Assembly (NCBI RefSeq): GCF_022601895.1
Contig: NZ_JAKVIO010000035.1
Location: 1 to 46,378 of the forward strand
DNA: 46,378 nucleotides
From: Sphingomonas sp. LaA6.9
Lineage (GTDB): Bacteria > Pseudomonadota > Alphaproteobacteria > Sphingomonadales > Sphingomonadaceae
Direction of reading: 5' to 3'
Below the pieces are notes generated by a model. That model was given only the letters and a program-made list of their open reading frames with translations. It was not told where the DNA came from and did no database searches. Both the position numbers and the translations under genes were made by a program. Of this stretch, positions 9,465-19,745 are shown one piece after another (positions within the stretch are counted from its first letter, which is position 1; each line of letters opens with the position of its first letter).

Positions 9465-9601
9465 CCGGTATCCTTCCCCTTTTATTCTTGGAAACTGCGT
9501 TGAGACTTCAAGAATATTGGCCCGCTGATTTTTATTTTCGGGCTCGGGGCAAAGGTATGAGGTGCGATTCGCGATTAGGCAAGCGCGTACAAGGATGTAA
9601 G

Positions 9602-10519
9602 TTAGTCGTGCATATAACCGAGCTTGCCAGGAAGCGGGACGGCGCCCGTCCGGTCAACGAGCGCCAGACCGGCGCCCGCGGAAAAACGGCCAACGCGCGT
9701 CGCGGCGACGGGGAGGACGGCGTCACATGGTGCCGCAAACAGCAACTGATAATCGTCGCCCGCGGTGGCCGCGCTCAGCCTGAGTGCGCGCGCTTCAATC
9801 TTTTGGCCGGCAACCTCGGAAGAAAGCGGCATGGCCTCGAGGTCGATCTCGACCGCCAGCCCGCTGGCTTCGGCCATGCGCTGCGCGTCGATCAGCAAGC
9901 CGTCGGATATGTCCATCATTGCGTGGACATGCACGGCGAGCGCCTGCCCCTCGGCCAACAACGGTCGGGGCCGGCGATAGGCGGTAATCGGAGCGGCAGG
10001 GGCGGGCTCGCCCGCCTGCAGCAGCGCCAGTCCATATCCTGCCTCGCCGATCGTCCCTGTGACCCAGAGCGCGTCGCCTGCCTGCGCACCATCGCGTGGC
10101 GGGGCGCCGTCGCTCGCCTGCCCGATTGCGGTCAGCCCGAACGCCCGTGGCGCGCCTCTTGGCAGCGAAACGGTGTCACCACCCAGCAGCGGGGTCTCAA
10201 ACGTTTCGAGCACGACACGCAGCCCGTCGATAAAGCGCGCATCCCAAGCGCTGTCGCCCGTCAGGCCATAGCCCATCAGCACGCCGATCGGTCGGGCGCC
10301 CTTGCCCGCGAGGTCGGAAAGATTGACGGCTGCGAGCTTCCACGCGACATCCTCGGGTGGATCGTCGGGCAGGAAATGCACGCCCTCGACGATCATGTCG
10401 TGCGTGCAGACAATCGCCGTACCGCCAATGTCGAGCACGGCCGCATCGTCCATCAGCCCGCGCGCCGCGGGGTGCGTCGCGATGCTTCTCAGCGCTTCAA
10501 TGAATGTGGCTTCGCTCAT
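9602..10519 (-). CDS. thiL: Thiamine-monophosphate kinase
   Basis: A 305-residue protein of the AIR-synthase-like kinase fold. It shows the family motifs DDAAVL (24-29), [10 protein letters not shown] (40-49), [12 protein letters not shown] (66-77) and MMDISDGL in the second half. ThiL phosphorylates thiamine monophosphate to thiamine diphosphate in the cytosol. A strong AAGGAGGG ribosome-binding site precedes the ATG, 27 bases after the nusB stop. The nusB-thiL neighbourhood is common in proteobacteria, which supports both calls. Confidence 0.95.
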   Translation of the reverse strand: MSEATFIEALRSIATHPAARGLMDDAAVLDIGGTAIVCTHDMIVEGVHFLPDDPPEDVAWKLAAVNLSDLAGKGARPIGVLMGYGLTGDSAWDARFIDGLRVVLETFETPLLGGDTVSLPRGAPRAFGLTAIGQASDGAPPRDGAQAGDALWVTGTIGEAGYGLALLQAGEPAPAAPITAYRRPRPLLAEGQALAVHVHAMMDISDGLLIDAQRMAEASGLAVEIDLEAMPLSSEVAGQKIEARALRLSAATAGDDYQLLFAAPCDAVLPVAATRVGRFSAGAGLALVDRTGAVPLPGKLGYMHD

Positions 10520-10546
10520 TGCCCTCCTTTCGGGCTCGAGCGGCGC

Positions 10547-10990
10547 TCACCCCCGCACGTCCTTCGCGATCGCGTCGAGCAGGCCGTTGACGAAGCCCGT
10601 CTCGCGCTTGTCGTAGAAGGCGTGCGCGACGTCGAGATATTCGTTGATGACGCTCGCGGTGGGCACGTCGGCGCGCGCCAGTAGCTCATAGGCGCCCGCG
10701 CGAAGGATCTGTCGCATCGGTTTGTCGAGCCGCGCGAGCGACCAGCCCTCGGCCAGTTTGCCGCCGACCAGCGCGTCAATCTCCTCGCGGCGCGCGTCGA
10801 CGCCCTTCACGACATCGTCGAAGAAATCGACCTCGGCATCGGCATATTCGACGTCCTCGATCGTCGCGCCGAGCCGGTGCAGGTGGAACTCGTGGAGAAG
10901 CGCCGCGAGCGGGGTCTTCTCCATCTCGAGCTGATAGAGCGCCTGCACCGCGGCGAGGCGGGCGGCGGAACGGGCTTTGGATCGGGTCAT
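10547..10990 (-). CDS. nusB: Transcription antitermination factor NusB
   Basis: A 147-residue all-helical protein with typical NusB wording: ARLAAVQALYQLEM near the start, LARLDKPMRQILRAGAYELL and PTASVINEYLDVAHAF, ending GFVNGLLDAIAKDVR. NusB joins NusE (S10) at boxA RNA to prevent early termination in rRNA operons. The open frame continues upstream into hisD. I chose the ATG at 10990 because it forms an ATGA overlap with the hisD stop and starts with the expected MTRSKAR sequence. Confidence 0.96.
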   Translation of the reverse strand: MTRSKARSAARLAAVQALYQLEMEKTPLAALLHEFHLHRLGATIEDVEYADAEVDFFDDVVKGVDARREEIDALVGGKLAEGWSLARLDKPMRQILRAGAYELLARADVPTASVINEYLDVAHAFYDKRETGFVNGLLDAIAKDVRG

Positions 10991-12276
10991 CTTAGTCGGA
11001 TTCCAACGGAAAGGGCATGGGCGGGAAGCCCCTCGGCGCCCGCGAGGGCAACCGCGGCGGGGCCGATCTTGGCGAGCGAGTTCTGGTCGCACGCGAGGAA
11101 GCTGGTGCGCTTCATGAAATCGAGCACCGAGAGGCCCGAGGAGAAGCGCGCACGGCGGCCCGTGGGCAGCACGTGATTGGGGCCGGCGACGTAATCGCCC
11201 ACGGCCTCAGGGGTGTGACGGCCGAGAAAGACCGATCCGGCATGGCGAACCTTGTCGAACAGCGACTGGGCATCGTCGACCGCAAGCTCGAGATGCTCGG
11301 GTGCGAGCCTGTCGCAAAGCGGGATCGCGTCGGCAAGTGTCGGCACGACGACGATCGCGCCATTGTTCGACCAGCTCGTTCGCGCGGTCGCTTCGGTGGA
11401 GAGCTGGCTGAGCGCACGCTCGACCGCGTCGGCGACGCGATCGGCAAAGCCCGCATCGTCGGTGAAGAGGATCGACTGGCTGGTCGGGTCATGCTCGGCC
11501 TGGCTCAGCAGGTCGGCGGCGATCCAGTCGGGGTCGTTGGCGCCATCGGCGACGACGACGATCTCGGAAGGCCCCGCGACCATGTCGATGCCGACCACGC
11601 CGTAAAGCTGGCGCTTGGCCTCGGCCACCCAGGCATTGCCCGGCCCCGTCACGACATCGACGGGCCTGATGCGTTCGGTGCCATAGGCAAGCGCGGCGAT
11701 CGCCTGCGCACCGCCGATGCGCCACACCTCATCGACCCCCGCAAGCGAAGCGGCGGCGAGCACCAGCGGATTGACCGCGCCGTTCGGGGTGGGTGTCACC
11801 ATCACCAGCCGTTCGACCCCCGCGACCTTGGCGGGAATCGCATTCATCAGCACCGAGGAGGGATAGGCAGCCCTGCCGCCCGGCACATAGACGCCCGCGG
11901 CATCGACGCCGCGCCAGCGCGAGCCGAGGCGCACGCCCGCGCTGTCGACGCTTTCGCTGTCCTGCGGACGTTGCTTTTCGTGGAAATCGCCGATCCGTGC
12001 GGCGGCGAGTTCGAGCGCGATACGCAGCTCGTGGTCGAGTTCGTCGAGCGCGGCACGGCATGCTTCGGCCGATACGCGCCAGCCTGTCGCGTCGAGATCG
12101 TGCCGGTCGAATTGCAAGGTCAGCGCATGGAGCGCGGCATCACCCTCGGCGCGCACGCGCCCAAGGATCGCGGCGACATCGCGCGAGACATCGGCATCGC
12201 TTTCGCGCCGCGCATCGACCAGCGCCGCGAACGCGTCGGCAAAGCCCGGATCGCGCGCGTCGAGCCTAAGCGGCAT
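10987..12276 (-). CDS. hisD: Histidinol dehydrogenase
   Basis: A 429-residue cytosolic enzyme that oxidises L-histidinol to L-histidine in two NAD-dependent steps with a bound zinc. Visible signatures are [50 protein letters not shown] and the C-terminal LAPEHLEL and GNPNHVLPT-like block (here [15 protein letters not shown]). The frame is open further upstream, but [12 protein letters not shown] is the usual start. That ATG lies 11 bases inside the end of hisG. The stop overlaps nusB by ATGA. Confidence 0.97.
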   Translation of the reverse strand: MPLRLDARDPGFADAFAALVDARRESDADVSRDVAAILGRVRAEGDAALHALTLQFDRHDLDATGWRVSAEACRAALDELDHELRIALELAAARIGDFHEKQRPQDSESVDSAGVRLGSRWRGVDAAGVYVPGGRAAYPSSVLMNAIPAKVAGVERLVMVTPTPNGAVNPLVLAAASLAGVDEVWRIGGAQAIAALAYGTERIRPVDVVTGPGNAWVAEAKRQLYGVVGIDMVAGPSEIVVVADGANDPDWIAADLLSQAEHDPTSQSILFTDDAGFADRVADAVERALSQLSTEATARTSWSNNGAIVVVPTLADAIPLCDRLAPEHLELAVDDAQSLFDKVRHAGSVFLGRHTPEAVGDYVAGPNHVLPTGRRARFSSGLSVLDFMKRTSFLACDQNSLAKIGPAAVALAGAEGLPAHALSVGIRLR

Positions 12277-12931
12277 CCTTGCCTCCCGCGGCCTTGCGGA
12301 ACGCCTCCACCAGCGGCGCGATTTCGGCGGCACGCATCTTGAAGGCGGCGCGATTGACGATCAGCCGCGCGGAGACCTGCGTGATCACCTCGACCTCGAC
12401 CAGCCCGTTTTCCTTCAATGTCTTGCCCGAAGAGACGAGGTCGACAATGCGGCTCGACAGGCCGAGCTTGGGCGCAAGTTCCATCGCGCCGTTCAATTTG
12501 ACGCATTCGGCCTGCACGCCGCGCGCCTCGAAATGCCGGCGGGTCAGATTGGGATATTTGGTCGCGACGCGGACATGGCTCCAGCTGCGCGGATCGTCGC
12601 GGCTCGCAAGGTCGGCGGGCTCGGCGATCGAGAGGCGGCAATGCCCGATTCCCAGATCAACGGGCGCATAGAGCTCGGAATAGTCGAACTCCATCAGTAC
12701 GTCCGAACCGACGATGCCAAGTTGCGCAGCGCCGTGTGCCACGAAGGTCGCGACGTCGAAGGCGCGCACGCGGATCAGCGAGATGCCGGGATGGTTGGTC
12801 GCAAAGCTCAGCGCGCGGCTGCTCTCGTCCGAGAACGCCGCTTCGGGCACGATTCCCACCTCCGCCAGCAGCGGAAGGGCTTCCTCGAGAATCCGTCCCT
12901 TGGGAACGGCGATGATGACGGGTTGGGCCAT
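12266..12931 (-). CDS. hisG: ATP phosphoribosyltransferase, short form
   Basis: A 221-residue enzyme for the first step of histidine biosynthesis. [19 protein letters not shown] opens the protein; [12 protein letters not shown] and the PRPP-loop region [14 protein letters not shown] follow. At this length it lacks the C-terminal regulatory domain of the long form (about 290-300 residues). Short HisG normally works as a complex with HisZ, and no hisZ gene is in the window. The usual start MAQPVI was chosen over an ATG 13 codons upstream; no clear ribosome-binding site distinguishes them. Only 47 bases separate it from the divergent DUF2332 gene, so both promoters must share that gap or lie inside coding sequence. 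Confidence 0.96.
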   Translation of the reverse strand: MAQPVIIAVPKGRILEEALPLLAEVGIVPEAAFSDESSRALSFATNHPGISLIRVRAFDVATFVAHGAAQLGIVGSDVLMEFDYSELYAPVDLGIGHCRLSIAEPADLASRDDPRSWSHVRVATKYPNLTRRHFEARGVQAECVKLNGAMELAPKLGLSSRIVDLVSSGKTLKENGLVEVEVITQVSARLIVNRAAFKMRAAEIAPLVEAFRKAAGGKDAA

Positions 12932-12978
12932 GACGCTCGCGGCTTTACTTGTGCGGGCGCGATAGGGCAACTGGAGCC

Positions 12979-14022
12979 ATGGTTCCCAAGGCAGCGCCCA
13001 CCGTCCTCGCCACTTTCCGCGCCCAGGCCGAGGCCTGCCGTCAGATGGACGCGCCGCTCACCGCGCGGATCATCGACGCCGCCGCCGATCTGGCGGACGA
13101 GACAACGCTGACCGGCCGGCGCATCCTGCAGGTCGTCGATCATTCGGGCTATGGCGAGGCGACGGGGTTGCGGCTCGCGGGCGGGCTCCACGCGCTGGCG
13201 CGCCGCGGTGATGTGGCGGAACTCAGCGCCTTCTACACGCGCAAGGCCGATGACGCGCACAAGGCGGTCAGAGCCGCGCTGGAGGCACGCGACGCCTGGC
13301 TTGCCGACTGGCTCAACCTGCCTCCCCAGACCAACGAAACCGCGCGCAGCGCCGCAGTGATGGCGGGGATCCTTGTCGCCGCGCGTCGTTTCGGGCTGCC
13401 CTTTCGCCTGTTCGAACTCGGCGCGAGCGCGGGGCTCAACCTCAATCTTGGCCGTTACCGTTTCGATCTGGGGGGCGTGATGGCGGGAGATCCCGAATCG
13501 CCGCTGGTCTTCAGGCCCGAATGGCGCGGCGCCCCGCCGCCTGTGGCGCCCGTCTCGATCCTGTCCGCGCGCGGCGTAGACATCGCCCCGATCGCGACCG
13601 ACACGCCCGAGGCGCGTGAGCGGCTGATCGCCTATATGTGGATCGACCAGCCCGAACGGATTGCGCGGATCGAGGCAGCGCTCGCGATTGCCGGGCGCCA
13701 TCCCCCGCAGGTCGACCGCGGCGATGCCGCCGACTGGACCGAGGCACGGCTTGCTGAGCCGGCGGTGCCGGGCACGATGCGTGTCGTCTATCATACGATC
13801 GCCTGGCAATATTTCCCCGAAAACGCGCGCGGACGCATCCGCGCCGCGCTCGATCGCGAAGGCGCTGCGGCCACCGACACCACACCGCTCAGCTGGCTCC
13901 GGCTCGAGGTCAATGACGACCGCAGCGCTTACGAGCTCAGGCTGACCCAATGGCCGGGCGGCGAGGAACGGCATCTCGCCGACGCGCACCCGCATTGTGC
14001 ATGGATCGAATGGCGGGATTAG
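12979..14022 (+). CDS. DUF2332 family protein
   Basis: A 347-residue protein without signal peptide or membrane segment. The central part carries [19 protein letters not shown], then [18 protein letters not shown], and near the end [11 protein letters not shown], all recognisable from the DUF2332 family. The [10 protein letters not shown] stretch resembles a nucleotide- or SAM-binding Gly-rich loop, so a methyltransferase-like fold is possible, but function is unknown. GGAG lies four bases before the ATG. Its stop overlaps the stop of the convergent hydrolase gene by three bases. Confidence 0.85.
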   Translation: MVPKAAPTVLATFRAQAEACRQMDAPLTARIIDAAADLADETTLTGRRILQVVDHSGYGEATGLRLAGGLHALARRGDVAELSAFYTRKADDAHKAVRAALEARDAWLADWLNLPPQTNETARSAAVMAGILVAARRFGLPFRLFELGASAGLNLNLGRYRFDLGGVMAGDPESPLVFRPEWRGAPPPVAPVSILSARGVDIAPIATDTPEARERLIAYMWIDQPERIARIEAALAIAGRHPPQVDRGDAADWTEARLAEPAVPGTMRVVYHTIAWQYFPENARGRIRAALDREGAAATDTTPLSWLRLEVNDDRSAYELRLTQWPGGEERHLADAHPHCAWIEWRD

Positions 14023-14918
14023 GCGGGAATCCGTGCTTCCAGGAAATCCCTCAGCGCTGCTGTCACTGCGTCAGGATTCTCCCATGGCACGAAATGCCCC
14101 GAATCGACCTTCTCAACTTTCAGGTCGGCGCACAGCGCATCGAGCCCCTCGAGCTGGCTCGGCAGCAGCGCCTTGTCGCCGATTCCCCAGATGACGAGCA
14201 CGGGCATCTGCAGGACGGGGAAGGGGCTGTCGAGCCATGCGGGGCGCTCGGGCGTCTCGTCCATGGTGGGCACCACGATCGCCGAGGCGCGATACCAGTT
14301 GAGCATCGCGGTCATCGCGCCGGGCTGTCCCCACTGGTCGAGATAGACCGCCTTCTCGTCGGCGATCTTCTCGAAGTCGGTATGCTTCATGAAGCTGCCG
14401 TCGAAGAACTTCTCCAGCCCGATGCTGGCGATGTGCGCCTCGAGCGCGGGATTGCGGAAGGTGCGGATATATTGGCTCGCCTCGCGCTGCGCCATGTCGT
14501 CGAACAGTGTGCGCTGGAAGATCAGCGGGTGCGGCGCATTGACGATGACGAGCCGCGCGACGCGCTCGGGATGCTTAAGCGCGGCCATCCATGCGATCGC
14601 GCCGCCCCAGTCGTGCCCGACAAGCGTGAACTGCCCCACGCCGAGCGCATCGGCGAGCGCGATCAGGTCGGCGACGGTGTTGTCGGGCGCGTAATCGGAC
14701 ATGTCGGCAGGCTTTGACGAGCGCGCAAAGCCGCGCTGGTCGGGGGCGACCACGAAATAGTCTCCGGCAAGCGCGGGCATCTGGTGCCGCCATGTCCGGT
14801 GCGATTCGGGAAAACCGTGGAGAAAGAAGATCGCGGGATTGGCGGGATCGCCGCCCAGCGTGACATCAAGCTCGACACCCGTGGGCAGTGCGAAGCGCTC
14901 GGTTCTCAGTTCGGCCAT
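14019..14918 (-). CDS. Alpha/beta-hydrolase, epoxide-hydrolase-like
   Basis: A 299-residue cytosolic hydrolase. The oxyanion motif HGFPE is at 34-38. The nucleophile is Asp103 in GHDWGG, not Ser, which marks the epoxide hydrolase/haloalkane and fluoroacetate dehalogenase group. The acid is Asp248 (WGIGDKA) and the base His275 (DSGHFVPWE). Tyr150 and Tyr209 (LNWYR) lie where lid tyrosines polarise an epoxide, favouring an epoxide hydrolase over a dehalogenase. The substrate is unknown. GGAGAGAAG precedes the ATG, 37 bases after the pirin stop, so it is probably the third gene of a bolA-pirin-hydrolase transcript. Confidence 0.88.
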   Translation of the reverse strand: MAELRTERFALPTGVELDVTLGGDPANPAIFFLHGFPESHRTWRHQMPALAGDYFVVAPDQRGFARSSKPADMSDYAPDNTVADLIALADALGVGQFTLVGHDWGGAIAWMAALKHPERVARLVIVNAPHPLIFQRTLFDDMAQREASQYIRTFRNPALEAHIASIGLEKFFDGSFMKHTDFEKIADEKAVYLDQWGQPGAMTAMLNWYRASAIVVPTMDETPERPAWLDSPFPVLQMPVLVIWGIGDKALLPSQLEGLDALCADLKVEKVDSGHFVPWENPDAVTAALRDFLEARIPA

Positions 14919-14955
14919 TCTTCTCTCCGCTCGATCTTTCCCTTTGTCACAGGGA

Positions 14956-15861
14956 TCAGGGATAGCTCACCGTCTTGGGGATTTCGGGGATCGGAATGAA
15001 CTCCTTCTCGTCGCCCGGAACCTTGGGGAAATTGCCTTCCTTCCAGTCATGCTTGGCCTGGTTGATCCGCTCGCGATCGGAGGACACGAAATTCCACCAC
15101 ACATGGCGCTGCGCTTTGAAGGCCTCGCCGCCGCACAGCATCACGCGGCCGCCCGCCTCGGAGGTCAGCGTCGCGGCATGGCCGGGCCTCAGCACATAGA
15201 GCGTCATCGGCTCGAGCTTCTGCCCGTCAAGCCGCGCCTCGCCGAGCGCGACATAGACCGCGCGCTCATCGGCATCGGCGTCGATCGGGACCATGCCGCC
15301 CGCGCCGAGCACGATGTCGGCATAGATGGTGCCCGCATAGGTCGTGGTCGGCGCGGTCTTGCCCCAGAGCGTGCCCATGATCACGCGCGCCTGCACGCAT
15401 TCGTCCTCGACCACGGGGAGCGCGGCGCGCGCGACATGCTCGAAGGCGGGGTCCATTTCCTCATTTCGCTCGGGCAGCGCCAGCCAGGTCTGGATGCCCG
15501 AAAGTTCGGGGCCGGCGGCGCGTTCGGCCTGGGGCGAGCGTTCGGAATGGACGATGCCGTGACCCGCAGTCATCAGATTGACCGCGCCCGGCTCGATCGT
15601 CTGGAAGGTCCCGAGCGAATCGCGGTGGTCGATCGCGCCCGCGAAAAGATAGGTTACCGTCGCAAGGTTGATATGCGGATGCGGTCGGACGTCGATGCCA
15701 CTGCCCTTGTCGAGCACCGCCGGCCCCATCTGGTCGAAGAAGATGAAGGGGCCGACCATCGTCCGCGGCTTCGATGGAAGCGTGCGGTGGACCTTGAAGC
15801 CCCCCAGATCGTGCGTCACCGGCGTGATCGTCTGGGTGAACAGGTCTTCGGTCACGGTCAC
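14956..15861 (-). CDS. Pirin family protein
   Basis: A 301-residue bicupin. The N-terminal cupin carries the metal-site pattern RPHPHINLATVTYLF and TAGHGIVHSERSP (three His and one Glu). The C-terminal half is the pirin C domain (YVLRPGHAATLTSEAGGRVMLCGG). Some bacterial pirins are quercetinases and others regulate enzymes; function here is open. The frame is open far upstream, but the GTG at 15861 overlaps the bolA stop (GTGA) and has GGGAGA just before it, so it is the likely start. A second GTG two codons later is possible. Confidence 0.9.
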   Translation of the reverse strand: MTVTEDLFTQTITPVTHDLGGFKVHRTLPSKPRTMVGPFIFFDQMGPAVLDKGSGIDVRPHPHINLATVTYLFAGAIDHRDSLGTFQTIEPGAVNLMTAGHGIVHSERSPQAERAAGPELSGIQTWLALPERNEEMDPAFEHVARAALPVVEDECVQARVIMGTLWGKTAPTTTYAGTIYADIVLGAGGMVPIDADADERAVYVALGEARLDGQKLEPMTLYVLRPGHAATLTSEAGGRVMLCGGEAFKAQRHVWWNFVSSDRERINQAKHDWKEGNFPKVPGDEKEFIPIPEIPKTVSYP

Positions 15862-16142
15862 TCTCCCGGTGCGGTAGCCCTGATCGCAAGCGCATGGACA
15901 CGCTCGCGCAGCAGGTCGCCCAGAGCATGGTTCACCATGCGCTGGCGCGCAAGCCGGCTCTGCCCGGCAAAGGCGGCGCTTTCGATCTCGACGGTGAAGT
16001 GCGATTCGCCGCTGCCATCGTCGCCCATATGGCCGTGATGCTTCGCGCTGTCGTTGATCACGGCGAGGCGTGCGGGGGAAAGGGCGGCGGTCAGGCGCTG
16101 CTCGATTTCTGCGGCCACGGGGCCTTGGGTTGGGGCGGTCAT
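15858..16142 (-). CDS. bolA: BolA family protein
   Basis: A 94-residue class II KH-like protein. SAKHHGHMGDDGSGESHFTV is the variable loop and start of strand 2. RMVNHALGDLL and the invariant C-terminal His83 (VHALAI) are typical. There is no cysteine, so it is of the BolA_H type, which binds [2Fe-2S] clusters with a monothiol glutaredoxin through histidines. Known roles are iron-sulfur trafficking and stress response. The ATG was chosen because the family starts here; the frame is open upstream into the divergent gene. It overlaps pirin by four bases. Confidence 0.92.
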   Translation of the reverse strand: MTAPTQGPVAAEIEQRLTAALSPARLAVINDSAKHHGHMGDDGSGESHFTVEIESAAFAGQSRLARQRMVNHALGDLLRERVHALAIRATAPGE

Positions 16143-16156
16143 CGCCCCTATATAGG
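16125..16156 (+). promoter_or_regulatory. Candidate promoter between bolA and the J-domain gene
   Basis: The 40-bp divergent gap contains the perfect palindrome CCTATATAGG (16147-16156), conspicuous in GC-rich DNA. On the plus strand TTGGGT (16125-16130), 18 bases and TATATA (16149-16154) form a plausible sigma-70 promoter about 22 bases upstream of the J-domain start. Because TATATA reads the same on both strands, it could also serve bolA, giving a nearly leaderless transcript. Confidence 0.35.
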
Positions 16157-16182
16157 CAAGTCGACAAGGATCGGGAGCCGTT

Positions 16183-16791
16183 TTGGGCGAGCAGCAGGAA
16201 GAGGGACGCAGGAAACAGAGCCGCTTCCACGGCCGCGTGGAAGGGAGCGGGCGGGCTTGTGCGCGCCCCGGATGCCCCGAGCCCGGCGAATTTCGCGCGC
16301 CCGGCATGCGCGGCCCCGGATTTGACGGCCCGGGCGACTGGCAATGGCTCTGCCTCGAGCACGTCCGCCAGTTCAATCAGGGCTATAATTTCTTCACGGG
16401 CATGAGCGCCGACGAGATCGCCGACGCGCAGCGCCCCTATGCGGGATGGGAGCGCGAGACGCGCGCCTTTTCGTCCAATGGCGCCGACCGGCCGCCGCGC
16501 TGGGCCGATTTCGACGATCCGCTCGACGCGATCGGCGCGCGCTTTCGCGAGCGCATGCAGGCCGAGGCGGCTCGCAAGGATGGCAAGCCGTTGTCCGCCG
16601 AAGACCGCAGGGCGATGAAGACGCTAGGGCTTGGCCTTGATGCGGATCGTCGCGAATTGCGACGTCGCTATACCGAGCTCGTTCACCGCTATCATCCTGA
16701 TCGCAATGGCGGCGACAGGTCTCACGAACGGGCTTTGCAGGATGTGATTTCGGCTTATACGAGGCTCAAATCCGCCCCCGCCTTCGCCTGA
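16183..16791 (+). CDS. C-terminal J-domain protein with Cys-rich N-terminus
   Basis: A 202-residue protein with the J-domain at its C-terminus. Helix 2 and loop read [18 protein letters not shown], with HPD at 171-173, the motif that stimulates DnaK ATPase. The N-terminal half carries C26-x4-C31 and C57-x2-H60, a possible metal site. The start is a TTG with GGGAG about eight bases upstream; no ATG is available further up, so the true start is a little uncertain. It is 13 bases upstream of cobS, and the order J-domain, cobS, cobT suggests one operon. I infer that it delivers Hsp70 to the CobST-type AAA+/VWA complex or a client of it. Confidence 0.88.
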   Translation: MGEQQEEGRRKQSRFHGRVEGSGRACARPGCPEPGEFRAPGMRGPGFDGPGDWQWLCLEHVRQFNQGYNFFTGMSADEIADAQRPYAGWERETRAFSSNGADRPPRWADFDDPLDAIGARFRERMQAEAARKDGKPLSAEDRRAMKTLGLGLDADRRELRRRYTELVHRYHPDRNGGDRSHERALQDVISAYTRLKSAPAFA

Positions 16792-16804
16792 CAGGACGCG
16801 TATC

Positions 16805-17812
16805 ATGACCGATATCCCCAACGCCCAGCCCGACAGTCGCGCCGACACCGTGCTCGACGCGCCCGACAAGATGGTGAATGTACGCGATCTGTTTGGGCTC
16901 GATACAGACATGGAAGTGCCCGCGTTCAGCGAGGCGGATGAGCGCGTTCCGGATCTCGATCCCGCCTATGTCTTCGATCCCGACACGACCCTCGCGATCC
17001 TTGCGGGCTTTGCCTTCAACCGTCGCGTGATGGTGCAGGGCTATCACGGCACGGGCAAGTCGACGCATATCGAGCAGGTGGCCGCGCGCCTCAACTGGCC
17101 GTGTATCCGCATCAATCTCGACGCGCATATCAGCCGGATCGACCTGATCGGCCGCGACGCGATCGTGCTGCGCGACGGCCAGCAGATCACCGAGTTCCGT
17201 GAAGGGCTGCTCCCCTGGGCGTTGCAGACCCCGACGGCACTGGTCTTCGACGAATATGATGCGGGCCGTCCCGACGTCATGTTCGTGATCCAGCGCGTGC
17301 TCGAGACCGAGGGCAAGCTGACCTTGCTCGATCAGAACCGCGTGATCCGGCCAAATCCGTATTTCCGCCTGTTCGCGACCGCCAACACGATCGGGCTCGG
17401 CGACACCTCGGGCCTCTATCACGGCACGCAGCAGATCAACCAGGGCCAGATGGACCGCTGGAACATCGTGGTGACATTGAACTATCTGCCCGCCGCGACC
17501 GAGGCGCAGATCGTGCTCGCCAAGTCGGGCGAGTATGACAAGCCCGAGGGCAAGCAGGCGGTCGACAATATGGTCAAGGTCGCCGACCTCACGCGTCAGG
17601 GCTTTATTGCGGGCGATATCTCGACGGTAATGAGCCCGCGCACCGTGATCACCTGGGCGCAGAACGCACTGATCTTCAAAGATATCGGCTTCGCCTTCCG
17701 GCTTTCGTTCCTCAACAAGTGCGACGAGGCGGAGCGTCCGCTGGTGGCCGAATATTATCAGCGCGTCTTCGGCAAGGACCTGCCCGAAAGCGTGGTGGGC
17801 AAGGCGCCCTGA
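16805..17812 (+). CDS. cobS: CobS-type AAA+ ATPase (cobaltochelatase subunit family)
   Basis: A 335-residue MoxR-like AAA+ ATPase. Walker A is GYHGTGKST (79-87), Walker B ends in Asp149-Glu150 (LVFDEYDAG), and sensor 1 is [10 protein letters not shown]. CobS forms a hexameric ring with CobT that drives cobalt insertion by CobN in aerobic cobalamin synthesis. No cobN or other cob genes are seen nearby, so a role with another partner is possible. AGGA precedes the ATG. cobT starts 7 bases after its stop. Confidence 0.93.
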   Translation: MTDIPNAQPDSRADTVLDAPDKMVNVRDLFGLDTDMEVPAFSEADERVPDLDPAYVFDPDTTLAILAGFAFNRRVMVQGYHGTGKSTHIEQVAARLNWPCIRINLDAHISRIDLIGRDAIVLRDGQQITEFREGLLPWALQTPTALVFDEYDAGRPDVMFVIQRVLETEGKLTLLDQNRVIRPNPYFRLFATANTIGLGDTSGLYHGTQQINQGQMDRWNIVVTLNYLPAATEAQIVLAKSGEYDKPEGKQAVDNMVKVADLTRQGFIAGDISTVMSPRTVITWAQNALIFKDIGFAFRLSFLNKCDEAERPLVAEYYQRVFGKDLPESVVGKAP

Positions 17813-17819
17813 CGCGTCG

Positions 17820-19646
17820 ATGGCCGAGCAGACGCCCCTTGACCGGTTCCGCAACGTCCTGACGGGCGCATCGCGCGCGATCGCGCACGAACCCGAGGTC
17901 GAGCTGGCGTTCACCGCCGATGCGCCGGTGGCGGCGGGCAAGAATCTGAAGGTGCCGATGCCGGCGCGCAGCCTGCCGCCTGAGCAGGTGGCCGAGGCGC
18001 GCGGATTTGCCGACGGCTTTGCGCTCAAGCTCAGGCACCACAATGCCGCGCTTCATGTGAAGGCAGCACCCGCCGAGGCCGTTGCACGCGCAGTCTATGA
18101 CGCCGCCGAGCAAGCGCGCGTCGAGGCGCTGGGCGCGCGCGCGATGGACGGCGTGAAGGCCAACCTCACCCATGCGCTCGAGATGCGGATGCGTTCGGAT
18201 CCGATCACGCGTGCGCGTTCCCGCGAGGAGGTGCCGCTGTCGACCGCGGTCGGGCTGATGGTGCGCGAGCGGTTGACCGGGCAGGCGGTACCCGAGGTCG
18301 CGGTTCCGGGGCTCGCGATGGTGCGCGACTGGATCGAGGAGAAGGGCGGCGCCGATCTCGACGCGCTCGCGCTGCTCGCCGACGATCAGGCGGCCTTCCA
18401 GAAGCTCGCCACGCAGTTGCTCGAGGATCTCGAACTCACCGAGGGCGAAATGACCCCCGACGACGCCGACGACGGCGGCGACGAGGATGAAGGCGAGGAC
18501 CAGGAGGAAAGCGAAGGCGAGGAGGGCGACGACGAGTCGAGCGGCGCCGAGGGACAGCAGGACGCGCGCGGCGAGCCTGACAGCGGCGAGACGGGTGAGG
18601 GCGAGCAGAGCATGGCCGACGAGGACATGCTCTCCGACATGGACGCCGAGGCCGATGGCGAGGGCGAGGAGGGCATGATGCCCGTGCGCCCCAATCGCCC
18701 GCTCTCCGACTTCTCGCCGCAGTTCGACTACAAGGCATGGACGACGCGCTTCGACGAGGTGGTCGAGGCCACCGAACTGTGCGACGAGGATGAACTCGGC
18801 CGGTTGCGCGCCTATCTCGACCAGCAGCTGATCCATCTCCAGGGCGCGGTCACCAAGCTCGCCAATCGTTTGCAGCGCCGGTTGATGGCACAGCAGAACC
18901 GCAGCTGGGACTTCGATCAGGAAGAAGGGCTGCTCGATGCCGCGCGGCTGGCGCGCGTCGTCATCAACCCTACGCACTCGCTGTCCTACAAAATCGAGCG
19001 CGACACGGATTTTCGTGACACCGTCGTCTCATTGCTGATCGACAATTCAGGTTCGATGCGCGGGCGGCCGATCTCGATTGCCGCGATCTGCGCAGACATC
19101 ATGGCGCGCACGCTCGAGCGTTGCGGCGTGAAGACCGAAATTCTCGGCTTCACGACGCGCGCATGGAAGGGCGGGCAGTCGCGCGAGGATTGGCTGGGTG
19201 CCGGTCGGACGCCGATGCCCGGCCGGCTCAACGACCTGCGCCATATCATCTACAAAAAGGCCGATGAACCCTGGCGGCGCGCGAAGAAGTCGCTCGGGCT
19301 GATGATGCGCGAAGGGTTGCTCAAGGAAAATATCGACGGCGAGGCGCTCCTCTGGGCGCATAACCGCATCGTCAATCGCCCCGAGGAACGCCGTATCCTG
19401 ATGGTGATCTCCGATGGAGCGCCCGTCGACGATTCGACGCTGTCGGTGAACAGCGGCAGCTATCTCGAAAAGCACCTCCGCCAGGTCATCCACTGGATCG
19501 AGAATCGCTCCTCGGTCGAGCTGATCGCGATCGGGATCGGTCACGATGTCACGCGCTATTACCAGAAGGCGGTGACGATCATGGACGCCGAGCAGCTCGG
19601 CGGGACGATGGTCGAGCAATTGGCGGGGCTTTTCGACACAGGCTGA
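17820..19646 (+). CDS. cobT: CobT-type VWA protein (cobaltochelatase subunit family)
   Basis: A 608-residue partner of CobS in three parts. The N-terminal helical domain covers about 1-200. A very acidic linker of Asp/Glu runs about 202-287 ([18 protein letters not shown] within it). A C-terminal von Willebrand A domain has its MIDAS motif DNSGS at 408-412. The acidic linker is usual for CobT. In known systems VWA and AAA+ proteins act together to remodel a metal-enzyme client. Here the client is not encoded next door. A hairpin follows 28 bases after the stop. Confidence 0.93.
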   Translation: MAEQTPLDRFRNVLTGASRAIAHEPEVELAFTADAPVAAGKNLKVPMPARSLPPEQVAEARGFADGFALKLRHHNAALHVKAAPAEAVARAVYDAAEQARVEALGARAMDGVKANLTHALEMRMRSDPITRARSREEVPLSTAVGLMVRERLTGQAVPEVAVPGLAMVRDWIEEKGGADLDALALLADDQAAFQKLATQLLEDLELTEGEMTPDDADDGGDEDEGEDQEESEGEEGDDESSGAEGQQDARGEPDSGETGEGEQSMADEDMLSDMDAEADGEGEEGMMPVRPNRPLSDFSPQFDYKAWTTRFDEVVEATELCDEDELGRLRAYLDQQLIHLQGAVTKLANRLQRRLMAQQNRSWDFDQEEGLLDAARLARVVINPTHSLSYKIERDTDFRDTVVSLLIDNSGSMRGRPISIAAICADIMARTLERCGVKTEILGFTTRAWKGGQSREDWLGAGRTPMPGRLNDLRHIIYKKADEPWRRAKKSLGLMMREGLLKENIDGEALLWAHNRIVNRPEERRILMVISDGAPVDDSTLSVNSGSYLEKHLRQVIHWIENRSSVELIAIGIGHDVTRYYQKAVTIMDAEQLGGTMVEQLAGLFDTG

Positions 19647-19673
19647 TGGGGCGACACGCCGCCGCCTGACACT

Positions 19674-19708
19674 CGAAAGGGCCGGAACCTGTGGCTCCGA
19701 CCCTTTCG
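19674..19708. terminator. Hairpin between convergent cobT and glycine-zipper gene
   Basis: CGAAAGGG (19674-19681) pairs with CCCTTTCG (19701-19708), and CGGA pairs with TCCG inside, with one mismatch and a 9-base loop. It lies between two convergent genes and may end both transcripts. No U-tract follows on either side, so it is not a textbook terminator. Confidence 0.5.
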
Positions 19709-19745
19709 GCCCCGCTACGCAACCCGGGGAATTGATCCTTCCGGC

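Noticed and set aside
9484-9511. TTGAAG-16-AAGAAT as hppA promoter (minus strand)
   Set aside because: The predicted start would fall inside the ribosome-binding site, leaving almost no leader.
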